From: Lobosporangium transversale
Lineage: Eukaryota > Mortierellomycota > Mortierellomycetes > Mortierellales > Mortierellaceae
Direction of reading: 5' to 3'
NCBI RefSeq assembly: GCF_002105155.1
Contig: NW_019029014.1
Location: forward strand, 1 to 64,000
Length of the DNA: 64,000 bases
Shown: piece after piece, positions 46,538 to 57,954 of the stretch
Numbering within the stretch: the stretch's first letter is position 1
Layout: each line of letters begins with the position of its first letter
Made by a program: the position numbers and the translations under genes
Notes under the pieces: generated by a model
Databases searched by the model: none
The model's input: only the letters and a program-made list of their open reading frames with translations
Told to the model about the DNA's origin: nothing

Positions 46538-47419
46538 TATAATAGTTAGTCACACAAAGAATATAGGAAAAGGATAAAAAAAAAAGAAATATCGCAGATG
46601 TCAACAAGCGATGACGCGTGAAATATTTGCCGAAGAGAAGGAGAAGGGGAAGAGAGGGTAATGATGGAAAAAGGTGAAAGAAAAATCAGCTTTTTGATGA
46701 TGGTGAGAAATGAGCAAAGAAAAAAGTTAAAGGTGTGTCCTGCATTGTCAATTAAAGAAAAAGAACAACCTGTAACTGCACATTGTAGCTTGATTTTAGA
46801 GGATTTCAATAATCTGCATTCCTATTTTCTTATTAATTTCTGCTGTAGGTGCGTTGTAGATGAGACTACATATATATATTTCTAAGAACTTCTAAAAGAA
46901 TATCCCATCAAATAATGCGAAAATTTATAAACTACCCTTAACTAAAGTAGAAATCTGCTTGGCTACTAAATGGATCAATCTCTTCTCGATAATGAGCCGG
47001 AAAAGGAAGGAAAGTAATAAGGCTGGGACATTTATGGCCTTGCTATTCGACTTGGCCAGCTAAAAACCGAAGCAATCGAGACTAGCACAAGGTCTTTGAA
47101 GGAAAGTTTTGCTGGATGAACGTCTCAGAATAGTCGTTGGCATTAAACAAACTTGACATATCGTTAACAAGGATCTTCAATTCCTTATTGGGAAACATGT
47201 TACCATGTAGTCAACGGGCCAGAGTTGATCATGAAAAGATGCAGGACATTCTCAACTATTGTAGTGATTCTCCCACTAGCACCACACTGCTGTCTGACAG
47301 TTTCGGCGACCATTCTGCTCTCTGGTAGAAAGAAGCCAATGGCTGGCACTCAATCATGTAATATCCTTACCGCACCGTCTTTGCGTCCTGGTATCAAAAA
47401 AAAAAAAAAAAAAAAAAAA
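46538..47419. other. Intergenic, no supported gene
   Basis: Promoter side of the ChAPs gene. On the minus strand near 47190-47100 a piece reads ELKILVNDMSSLFNANDYSE, which looks protein-like and may be a relic. The stretch ends in a poly(A) run (47396-47419) that abuts the palindrome. Confidence 0.4.
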
Positions 47420-48035
47420 GATCACTGAATGCTCATAGTTCAGATGACCGCTCAAGGATCTGATAAGGTACACAAATGCGTTCCAGAAGAGTTATCGGAA
47501 ATAAGCTACCAAGGCCGACACCAACAAGCATAATGGATGATGATCAATTGACCTTTGCGCGACAGGAGTCGTTCATTCGGATATTTGTATTGAGTATTTG
47601 GGTCTGCTTGAGCAGGAATGGTCCGAAACTATTATCCCTTGAATTATAGTTGGATGCCTTTTAGTCAGGATCCGTGCTAGAATGTGATGATTGCCGCCTC
47701 GGCCATTTTTAGTTGAATATAAATACAAATAGGATCTTTGAAGCCTTGAGTCATGCTATCGTGAGAATGATCCTGTCAAGTGATGAAGTTCTTTACTAAT
47801 GTTAATTTCAGACACCTTCTTGAGATAAATCTATTCCAGACGACCTTGATTGAGCAGGGTGTCTTAGCTGAGGAGTAAGTAGCCTTATTACCCCTCTCTG
47901 CAGAATGACATCTATGCAGACAATAAACTTAAAGGTAGCTCACCAAGTAGCCTGTGTGACTAATGTGCAATGCACAAACTACTCTCACTGACAGATTGGG
48001 ACAAAGCTCGAAAACTTATTTTTCTGTCGTACAAG
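47420..48035 (+). repeat. Left arm of a large inverted repeat
   Basis: 616 bp that reads, in reverse complement, as 48266-48885. The long stretches I compared by eye were identical; the only difference found is a 4-bp gap near the inner end (TTATTTTTC against TTAGACATTTTTC). The arm is flanked on the outside by poly(A). It carries an antisense copy of the monooxygenase exon 1 relic at about 47534-47433. Confidence 0.9.
47433..47534 (-). pseudogene. FAD monooxygenase exon 1 relic (copy in left arm)
   Basis: Reverse-complement twin of the relic at 48771-48872, carried by the palindrome. Reads IMLVGVGLGSLFP and keeps GxGxxG. Confidence 0.75.
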
Positions 48036-48265
48036 CTGCATGTATTCTCAAAGTCGAACATTTCGCGGGAGTGCCTCAATAATTTCTTTGTCGAAAAAGA
48101 ATTGGAGCATAATAACTCCTGTATTTTTACACTTCTCCCACCAGAAAGAGCACTCTCATGCGGCTTCTATCACAATCACCATTGCCAGAAATGACTTCAG
48201 AAAAAGAAGAGGGCAGCCTCCTGCGGTGTGTTCGACAGAAAGAAAAATGAAATAAACAATTCCAA
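48036..48265. other. Spacer of the palindrome
   Basis: 230 bp of unique sequence between the two arms. No convincing gene; one short open frame runs into it from the left arm. Confidence 0.6.
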
Positions 48266-48885
48266 CTTGTACGACAGAAAAATGTCTAAGTTTTCGAGCT
48301 TTGTCCCAATCTGTCAGTGAGAGTAGTTTGTGCATTGCACATTAGTCACACAGGCTACTTGGTGAGCTACCTTTAAGTTTATTGTCTGCATAGATGTCAT
48401 TCTGCAGAGAGGGGTAATAAGGCTACTTACTCCTCAGCTAAGACACCCTGCTCAATCAAGGTCGTCTGGAATAGATTTATCTCAAGAAGGTGTCTGAAAT
48501 TAACATTAGTAAAGAACTTCATCACTTGACAGGATCATTCTCACGATAGCATGACTCAAGGCTTCAAAGATCCTATTTGTATTTATATTCAACTAAAAAT
48601 GGCCGAGGCGGCAATCATCACATTCTAGCACGGATCCTGACTAAAAGGCATCCAACTATAATTCAAGGGATAATAGTTTCGGACCATTCCTGCTCAAGCA
48701 GACCCAAATACTCAATACAAATATCCGAATGAACGACTCCTGTCGCGCAAAGGTCAATTGATCATCATCCATTATGCTTGTTGGTGTCGGCCTTGGTAGC
48801 TTATTTCCGATAACTCTTCTGGAACGCATTTGTGTACCTTATCAGATCCTTGAGCGGTCATCTGAACTATGAGCATTCAGTGATC
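48266..48885 (-). repeat. Right arm of a large inverted repeat
   Basis: 620 bp, mirror of 47420-48035, flanked on the outside by poly(T). Because the rest of the relic gene continues to its right, this arm is probably the original and the left arm the inverted copy. Confidence 0.9.
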
Positions 48886-48910
48886 TTTTTTTTTTTTTTT
48901 TTTTTTTTTT

Positions 48911-48942
<32 letters not shown>

Positions 48943-49084
48943 TACTAGGATTACTCTGTCAGTTAATATGAAATCATCTCCAATCCCATGTTTGAACATC
49001 CTTGCCAATGGCTATAAGGAAATAGTAAAGTTTCGCAGTTTGTACGCTTACTTCTTCAAGATCTCCTTACAAGTGATAAATAGG
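48771..49084 (+). pseudogene. FAD monooxygenase relic, exons 1 and 2
   Basis: At 48771-48872 the frame reads IMLVGVGLGSLFPITLLERI and then CVPYQILERSSEL before a stop, matching VMIVGAGIGGLFLGMLLESL and CPYHIYERATE in copy D. After an intron-like stretch made of 26 T and about 25 A, the segment at about 48950-49084 reads SVNMKSSPIPCLNILANGYK then EIVKF, matching TLSSPILPVFEQLGLLDEI and IIKF of copy E; the DNA shares TCATCTCCAATCC with copy E. Later exons are not recognisable. The junction with the palindrome lies in the relic's first intron. Confidence 0.75.
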
Positions 49085-50692
49085 TACGATATTTTCCATG
49101 GTAGCAAACTCACGCCTGAACAACGCATTGAGGAAAAAAAAAAAAAAGTTCTAGAGCAATTTTTGTAGTGCACAGAGCATCTTTAAATTTATGCAAAGTG
49201 GACGGGCTTTGTAAGCGGGTGCATGTGCCCTCATTCTTTTGCTATATTAGAGTCATTTAAAGGTTCTATTGTTTGGCATGATAGTTGATAATAAACTTTG
49301 TCCATTCCTCGATATTCCATCGGAATATGGCCAGGATATTGGCATACTCATCTCAGTTTTCCTGGTTCCCATCAGTACCGAATTGTGGCGCAGGATCTCT
49401 CCTTCCTCACGAGGGCAAGAGAAAGTATTTCGAGGAGGAGCTTATTTAGTGACAGAGCATTTGCAAGCATCGATGATATAATATCGGAGAGACAAGGAAA
49501 AATAAACAATAAATAAAAAAAGAAATAGTGACCTTTTGCTGATTCAATGCAGAATATTGCTTGTAGGAGTGTCATGTTCATATTCAAGTCACCCAAAGGT
49601 CTGGTTTTGATGAGTCCCAGGAGGGAAAAAAGTAAATAAAAAGTGCATCATTATATATTGTTCATGTTCATATGTGCCACTTCCTTTTAAATCAATAACA
49701 CAAGGTGATAGAGCGGATATAATCTGGATAGATTATATGCGAAACGGGCTTGTCTAGTGTCTAGGAGTTTTGCCTGAGTACAGGGGAGGAAAATGATTAG
49801 CTGGAGGATATGCATAAATTCATAGGACCGTGCATGGGCGAAAAAGCTCTTGTTTTTAACAAGCATGCAGATGATATTTAATCCGCCATGCATGTCCATC
49901 TTCACCCTCAATTGAAGGGCACATGTCCGTCTCCAGTTCCTGTCGACAGCGTCTGTTACGAGCGAACTAGCGACGGATAATTAAGGTTAATTGGATCGCC
50001 TTCTAAAAACAGGTCAACAGTCTATCGTACAGGTACCCGTCGCCCATTTTTACGAACATAGAGAACATCGCATTCATAGGACATTCTTGGCCATAGCAAT
50101 CACAAGCTTTTTAGAATTAGATGAGCAGACACCTGTCATCCCTTGTCGACAGTGGTAGTTTATAGTAAACAGCATATGAACTATGAAATATGTAAAGTCA
50201 ATGATGTGGCCATCTAGGTCACTAACAGTGCCACAATGCCGGGTAAACAAAGGCTCTTTTCTTCAAGTCTTTTCCTTTTTGCTTAAACAAACTTCTCCCT
50301 TTGTTGTTTCGCCTGCTTGCTCATTACCTTCAAAGCACAGGACATCCATAGGGTCTCGCTCAGTCTCTTGTTATCCCCTGGAGTGAAACTTATAGTAGAC
50401 AATTGACTTTTTTAACCATTGCTCTCACTCTTTTTGTTTGTTTGTTTGTTTTTTTTTATTTCTCTCCCCCAATTCTACCTAGCTCTTTACTTGAGTTCTT
50501 TCTTCTCTCTTGTACTCGCTAATTTCTTTTTTTTTAAACTTCATTCTTTAACTGATTCTCATTTCTCCATCTCATTGTTGTCAACTTTATAAAGAGTCAC
50601 ACAGCCTCCAATTCCTCGTACGCAAAAAATAATTTTTTTAAATCCCTGAATATACCATATCTTATATCCTTGCCCCTTCATAGCACCTAACC
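49085..50692. other. Intergenic, promoter side of copy E
   Basis: No supported gene. Sequence from 50400 to 50680 is pyrimidine-rich, with a (GTTT)n stretch near 50433-50455, as expected just before a start site in this genome. Confidence 0.5.
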
Positions 50693-52256
50693 ATGCCCAA
50701 AGACGAGTGCACTTCCCCTACAACCTTCTCTCGGTCTTCATCCTTTGAGTCTACTCATGCTCCTACTCTTCCTCCAATCCCTGCTCCCTCTTCTTTCTCA
50801 CAATCTCTAGATAATCGTCCAGGGGTTATGATTATCGGCGCCGGACTAGGCGGTCTTTTACTGGGCGCACTTCTAGAGCGGATTGGCATCCGATACCATA
50901 TATTTGAACGTGCTTCTAAGTTGCGGCCGTTAGGTATGCAATAAAAAAAAAGAGAGAGCCTTTCCCTAGTTTAAAAATATGCAAGAAAAAAGGCGGGGAA
51001 AGATTTTTGGTGCAATTGATCGACCAAATTTGAGTCTAATGCTAATTAACTTTTGTCCCAAAACGACACTGCTAATAATAATAAATCGAATGAATACAAT
51101 TGAATAATATAGGCGCCACGATGACTTTATCATCTCCAATCCTTCCAGTGTTTGAGCAACTGGGCCTTCTGGACGAGATCATAAAATTCTCATATCCATG
51201 TCCTCAAATAGACATCTATGATGCTGACTTATCCTCCTTGGGAAGTTATAAATTTCATGCCATGGAACGCCTGTAAAGTTTTTTTTTTTTTTTTCTTTAC
51301 TACTTGGTGAGCAGGAATAACGACCTCTAAAAGTATCTCAAAGCCTTAACATTTTTACTTTTTTGCTACACATGTCCGACACCTTAAAAATAGAACGGGC
51401 TATCCTATAAGGCTTTTTGCGAGACCTCGTCTCCACGAGTTGCTTCTTCGTCAAATCCCTCCACACAAGATTAGTCTTGGCAAGAAAGTCCTCAAGATCG
51501 ATTATGCAGCCATGGAGAAAGATAAAGACAGTTCAGCGATTATCCATTGTTCTGATAACACGAGTTATCAATGGGATATGGTCGTTGGAGCCGATGGAGC
51601 CTATTCTGGTGTCCGTCAAAGCATGTACAGACATATGAATGGACAAGAGAAATTACCCAAGCAGGATCAGAAATCTCTCCTTGCAGGTCATATTACCATC
51701 CTTGGTGTCACACGACCCATGGACCCTGAAAAGTATACACAGTTGAAAAATACGACATCTGCGACTGTTTCACAGACTGTTTATCCCGATCGCACTGGTG
51801 TAAGTAAAAGGCATCTGGGTTAAAATATGAAATTCAATCTTGCATTTTTATCTATTTCTAATTTATAATATGTATATGTGTATGGTTTTATATCATCAAT
51901 CAGTGTCATGTTGCAAGTCTTCCTGGAAATCAAATCAGTTGGGCTATCTGCGTCCAACTCACCCCTCAAGAAGCCAAGGACCAACAATTTAGAAACTCAG
52001 AATGGGTGTCTGATGTAAATGATGCCTTCATCCGTCGATTCCGTGATCGACCCTGTGTTTGGGGCGGCACTATGGGGGATATCATTGATGCCACGCCTAG
52101 GGAATTAATCTCCAAAGTATATCTGGAAGAAAAGATGTTTAAAACCTGGTATTATAAGCGGACAGCACTCCTTGGAGATGGTAAATTAACAACAGCAGCA
52201 GCAATAGATAAAGCGAGTAAAAAAAAAAAAAAAAAAAAAAAATTACTGGTTATTAA

Positions 52257-52293
<37 letters not shown>

Positions 52294-52700
52294 TTTGATG
52301 CACCCTAGCATGCCACAAGGTAAAAAAAGGGCTTCTCTTTCCCTTCCCTTACTTATCCATCGCAATAATTTATAACGATTATGGTGGCCCCCCTCTTATT
52401 CACAATTGATTTTTTTTTTTTTCCTGTTCCACAACTAGATGCTTCCTGGCGCCGGCACAGGTGCGATGTGTGCAATGCACGACGCAGTGGTGTTATCAAA
52501 TCATTTATATGAGCTAGATGACAAGTCTATAGAAAGCATCACCATTGCCTTACAAAAATACTATAAGGAGCGGTACACTTATGCTTCCGCCCAGTTCGCC
52601 TTCAGCCAAAATATGTCCACGGCTATCTTTGGATGTGTAATGTCCCAAAAAAAAAAAAAAAAAAAAAAAAGTTGTTCCGTCTAATTGGACATTTTTTATT

Positions 52701-52739
<39 letters not shown>

Positions 52740-53037
52740 GACTAAAAAGGAACGTTTCCTACGGCGCATTTTGTTGGGATGTGTCCCTCAATGGGTTTAT
52801 GATCGAGAGTTTAATAAGTGGCTCAAATATCGTCCTCAGTTGTCTTGGTTACCTTTGATCGAAAAGCGTGGCACCGGTGAGAGACTGCCAGTGTATTCAT
52901 CGTGGAAATTTCTCTTGCAACAACGACAGCTGGAGCTGGAGCAACAGGTTCTGGAAAAGTTAAAACAACAGAGACTTCAACAAGAACGAGAACAAAAACA
53001 AGAACAAGAACAAGTAATACATAGGCAATGGTGGTAG
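50693..53037 (+). CDS. FAD-dependent monooxygenase, copy E
   Basis: Seven exons: 50693-50933, 51113-51272, 51394-51799, 51904-52180, 52309-52319, 52439-52636, 52741-53037; product 529 aa. It has a Ser/Thr/Pro-rich N-terminal extension of about 40 residues not present in the others, then GAGLGG at about residue 49, a DG motif with WDMVVGADGAYSGVRQS and a GD motif ALLGDACHKMLPGAGTG across the 11-nt microexon 52309-52319. The intron between exons 6 and 7 of copies A, B and D is missing: MLPGAGTGAMCAMHDAVV is continuous. The C-terminus is a Gln/Glu-rich predicted coiled coil (QRQLELEQQVLEKLKQQ). Two introns contain a poly(A) run followed by a poly(T) run that can pair. Confidence 0.87.
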
Positions 53038-53372
53038 CATACATATTAATAATAAAAAAAGAGCTAAAAAAGAAGAATTATACTTACTTTATCGAGCGTC
53101 TTAACGCATGGTGCGCACAGGAATGAACGAACGAGAAAAACCCAATAAGTGTATCCGTGCATCCCATCATTTGCCCAAATGGTCAAGCTTCAAGATGTTT
53201 TTCTAATACACATTCTTTTTTCATCTTGTTTTATTTTACAAGCGAACACGAATGAGGTTGGTAATAGTAATATTAAAAAAAAAAAAAGAAATTACATAAC
53301 TGCTATTCTATTTTTTTTTTTTTTTTTTTTTTTTTTGGTCAGCAAATACTATTATTTTTTTTTTTCCTTTCC
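53038..53372. other. Spacer between convergent genes
   Basis: 335 bp with poly(A) near 53278 and poly(T) at about 53312-53336. No gene seen. Confidence 0.6.
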
Positions 53373-56300
53373 CTAATTAAAAATCTTCTTGAGGAAGCCC
53401 CGGACTTTCTTCTTCTTTTCAGTATGGCTATTGCGGCTGCCGTTCAGGCTCGATGTGCTAGATGACGATGCCAATGGTGTGTTCGTGCCGCTGTTGTTGC
53501 CACTACCGCCCCCACCACCATTGATCTGCTGCAGCGAATCCTGAGAAAGCGATAATGGAGATCTGTAACCACCATTAGCTAAATCAATTAGAGAAGACGG
53601 GCCATGCAGAGAGAGTCGTGTTTGATCCAAACTACTATTCCGATCACTGTTGCCCATGATCATTGACTTGATTGTGTTGGATGTCAACTGTTCATAGCTT
53701 CCTCTCCTAGACGACGCTCCTGATTGGTTTTCAGCCGCAGATACCTGACTTGCTAAATGACTACCAAAAGAATTCACAAGTCCTGCGTGACAGGCCTTTG
53801 CCTTGCTTACATCTATATGCATGTAAGTGTACGCATGTTAATACGCAAAAAAAAAAAAAAAAAAAAAGCTTGGTTCGTATTTTTTCTGATGTTCGCATGG
53901 CCCAGGTTACAAATAAAGATGTTGCTGGAAATACATACCTAAATGTTCTGCCAAAATTTCTGGTGAGAGACCTCGACGACGCCCAACATCCTCAGGGGTC
54001 TCCCCTGCGTCGTTTTTAGCATTCAAGTCTGCTCCACATGCAATTAGAAGAGACGAAATGTTCCTATGATCTTGACTGATGGATTCGTGCAGGGGCGTCC
54101 ATTGACGTTCTCCACGACTGTTCACGTCACCATCGAGCTGAACCAATACCATCACCATCTCTAGATGGCCTCGTCGTGCGGCAAGATGCAAAGGGGTACA
54201 CCCATGCATATCATGCTGCGACACAGGACTACCAGATTTAATAAGCGACAAAGTCAACATAACATCGTTCTGCAATAATAAACCGAATGATGACGATGTT
54301 AAAGAATTCGGTCCTAAGCGCTGTAAAATTGTCCTTGCACAATCCAGATTTCCTGAGGCAATCGCCAATTCAACAGGTAGAATCCATTTTCCTTTCCAAA
54401 ACTCCTGCAATTCAGGTGAGAACCGCTTTTTGCCATCGCCTGCCTGTGCTGCCTGCATCCTCATTGCCTTGCGAGCCTTGATCTCCTCATGACTGAGCCA
54501 CTGTCGACCACTCTCATATCGTTTAGCAGCAATGTAAAACTCTATCGGATTGTCACTGGGATCATCCTTGGAATCAGCCACCTTGCGCCTACGAGACAGA
54601 ACCCCCATGCCTTTGAGTTTGCTGGCCCAGAGGTATTGCTGGAGCGTAATACCAAGATTAGGGTCTGCTCCATACTCCAGTAATAGTTTTACAATACTGT
54701 TAGGGCTAGTTGGTGCATACCCAGGAATACGGAATTGTGTGTTGGTGGACTTGTTAAAGGACGATGGCAATTGGCCAATAAGCGTCTGTGATGCAATATC
54801 CAAGTGAACTTGTTCTCCTCTAGATAGCATGCTTGCAAGCTTTGCTGGCGGCAAAGTCGGTGGTGGACAAGTTGCATTTGTGCACTCATTCAATGTCGTC
54901 GCCAGCAGAAGAGGCGTCAAGCCACACCAAGACTGATTAAGATTTGCGTTCTAATAAAACAATAAAAGGTGGAGTTCTAGGTTTTAGCTCAAACAAAATA
55001 AAAATAAACATAGAAATAGAAAAATAAGGGGTGGGAGGAAAGGGCCCTTGCAAACCCAATCAATATACCTTGATCATGGACCTAACCAAGTTGCACATGC
55101 CCAGTCCAACAGCCACAGTAAAGTAGCTTGGATATTCAAACGGGCCCGTCCTTCCCGGCTTCGTGCGATATTCATCCTGAGCTCTTCCAACGATTGGATA
55201 GTTGACGTCGATAGGAAATCCTCGTTCTACCAACTCAATAGCAACTTGCTCCATCCTGTAGATCATTGCCAACAACATGCAGTGATTTAGATCCGAATAC
55301 GATTTCTTTTTCTTCTTTTTGAGAGCATTAGAAGGAAGTAAACTAATATATTGAAGTGCCAATTCGGGTCTCTTATCACGAATCGCCATTTCAATATTAT
55401 GGAGAATGACTAAGCGTTCATATGATATAAAAAATATAAAAAAATAAAAATTGAGATGTGAGCTTCTTCTCTTTCTTTCTTTCTTTTTTCCTTGTCGGAA
55501 ACTTCATTCTATGAACAAAACCAACATGAAGCGAAACAACATGTTTACCTGGTCTCGTTCTCTTCTTAAGTTTTTTGGATCGTAGGAATGCAGGGATCCG
55601 CTGTGCCATAAAGCCTCCTTGTATGCTCTTCTTAGCATACTCCTTGCTGAATGACTTGCGATCAGGCTTCAAAATTTCTTTGTCTGGATAGCGTTGAGTA
55701 AAAATTCATAGATGTTAGAAAACATTCGCAACAAATAGAAAACAGATCCTATATTCATCAAGTCAAGCATACATACCTGGTTTTCCTTTGAGTTGTTCCT
55801 TGGTGAGCTTTTTGACGACGCCTTCTTGACGTAGGCGGTTATCCATCCGATATAGTAATGTGAGGAGCCGCCGTTGTCTTCTAGGATAAATGTCGTTAAG
55901 TCGGAATTCAGCCAAAGTCAGGCTAAAGGGTGTACTGGTGAGATCTTGATGATGAGCATCAAAAAGACCTGCAAGACCAGAACTATTGCCTACGTTAGTT
56001 ACATCCTGCTGCAATGATCCTTTCCTTGCAAAACTGGAGGGCAGTGTCATGGATGAAGCCGTCGTGTCGAAAAGTGCCGCTACTGAATGGCGATTGATGG
56101 ATTTATTTTTGGAAGACTTGAGAGTCTTAACCCCTTCGGGGAGTGGTGTTTTGGCTTTAGGGGAAGGGGAAGTGGTAGTAGTGGATGAAGTTCGACTGCT
56201 TTGGCGATCTCCATTTGTTGTACGAACGCTCGTCAATGAAGGTTCTGTTACGGAAGTTATTGAAGACCGTGGTGTGAGACGTGGCGAAGAATCGGGGGAT

Positions 56301-57253
56301 GTTACAGGCGAGGGCAAAATACCTGGGCTGTCGATTGCGCCCTGGGAGCCACCGTCCAGAGACAGAGATGGGAGAGATGATTCTGTAATAGAGGCGATAG
56401 CTGGTAGTCCAGGGGAACCAGGAGGACTATTTGCTGGTGAGGCAATGAGACTGTTATCCGTGTGAAGATTGGGAGTCGAAAGTGAACGTTGACCAACTGT
56501 AGGCGTTGTCAGATATGGTCCTGCAGGCATTGGTGCTCCTGTGGTGGTGAGAGTGCGCTTGTGAAGGGGACTTGGTTCTAGAGAGTTAGAGAGGTCATCT
56601 TCGTAATCATCTGCACCTATGTCCTGGGTATCTGCAAGGGTAATAAATGTCGAGGGAATAGGCCTACTGGACGCCGACTGTACAGTGTTATCCTTGCTGC
56701 TTTGTGTTGTCTCAAGTGCGTTCTCGTGGCTGGTGGTTCCGTGCGCCATGTATGCAGTGTCTACTTCAGGTGATAGAGTGCTAGAATGGTGTTGCTCTCT
56801 CAACTTTGCAGTTTCCTTCAAGTCCTGGTGCTGTTCCTGCGACTGCTCGTTGTTATGCGTGGGAGAGGAATGCTCTTTGTTATTTTGTTCTGCTGTAGGA
56901 ACAGTCAATGAAATGTGAAATGGCTGATGAGACTGTTGTTGCTGCTGGAATGGAGTGTCCATGGGTGCAACACGGGTATTATTATTTAGCAAGGATGAAC
57001 TGGGGACGGATGGAGTGGATGAAGAAGTAGTGACGGGTTGAGTTACATGTACCTGAGACTGAGATTGGGACTGGGACTGATTTAAACCCTGACTCTGACC
57101 CTGACCCTGACCCTGACCCTGAGTTTGTAATGTATTTTGCTGTTGCTGATGTTGCTGATGTTGCTGTTGTTCTTGTTCCAGCTGTTGTAATTCCTGACTG
57201 AGTTGAGCGCCTGCATGATTTCCAAGCGAAGACTTTGCGCGTGTTTTAAACAT
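53373..57253 (-). CDS. Ankyrin-repeat protein with long Gln/Ser-rich N-terminus
   Basis: Exons 57253-55777, 55683-55549, 55409-55069, 54950-53939 and 53812-53373; 1134 aa from the ATG at 57253. Residues 1-440 are low-complexity (QGQGQGQ repeats, polyQ, Ser/Thr/Pro). A conserved block follows (FSLTLAEFRLNDIYPRRQRR, LLTLLYRMDNRLRQEG), then ankyrin-type helices from VILHNIEMAIRDKRPELALQ onward. Clear ankyrin units include DMHGCTPLHLAARRGHLEMV and RQWTPLHESISQDHRNISSL, with a long insert (residues about 700-850). The C-terminus is Ser/Gly-rich and ends with a basic segment, KKKKVRGFLKKIFN, which could bind membrane. I do not recognise an orthologue; a scaffold role is likely. A start further upstream is possible (see next feature). 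Confidence 0.85.
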
Positions 57254-57288
57254 TGAAAGACCGCGTTGAATCGAGTTTTGCTTCTTGT

Positions 57289-57922
57289 CTGTTAAAGTAA
57301 TTTCGAGGCAGTGGAAAGACAAGGAAACTTGCGTTAGTCGATAGTTGTAGAAAACGCAATTAAAGCGAAACAGAAAGGAGCAAAGTAGCTGTGTCAAAAG
57401 AAAAGGAATCGGATGGTGATGATCAACGCCAGATTGCCCTACTCCTATTTCGGTATCTTTTATCACTGCTGAAGTGCCATGCGATGTTATGCTATGCTAT
57501 GCTATGCCATGTAATGCCATACCACACCACACCCCATAGAACTATCATAATAATAGAAGCACAGGAAGGATCCAACGAAAAAAAAAAAAAGAAAGAATAG
57601 AACAATGGAAATCTCTCACACAGACAGGGCAATTATGACTAAACGACGCTAAAAAAATTAACCAAAATGGAGATCCTTCTCCTTTGATGGAATTAATGGC
57701 GGGCATTCACACAACACCACCCGCAACCCGTCAACGAAAAATATTATGTTGAGTACAATGACTTGGTTACCAAGCTCAATGGGGGAAGCTCTTGGCAAGC
57801 AAAACAAAAAATAAAAATCGATTCCAGCTCATATGGCTTTTGTTGGTTATTCTATTCAAGATTATGCATTCTCCGCCTATTTTTTTTTTCAGTCCGCAGT
57901 CTATTATTTTGCAAACTTTCTA

Positions 57923-57954
<32 letters not shown>

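Noticed and set aside
47420-48885. Terminal-inverted-repeat transposon as explanation of the palindrome
   Set aside because: No transposase, no target-site duplication at the outer ends (flanks differ), and the arms contain a host gene relic that continues beyond one arm; an inverted duplication fits better.
55986-56465. 159-codon plus-strand frame opposite the ankyrin gene N-terminus
   Set aside because: Antisense shadow of a Ser/Thr/Pro-rich coding region; its Val/Asp/Glu bias mirrors the real codons.
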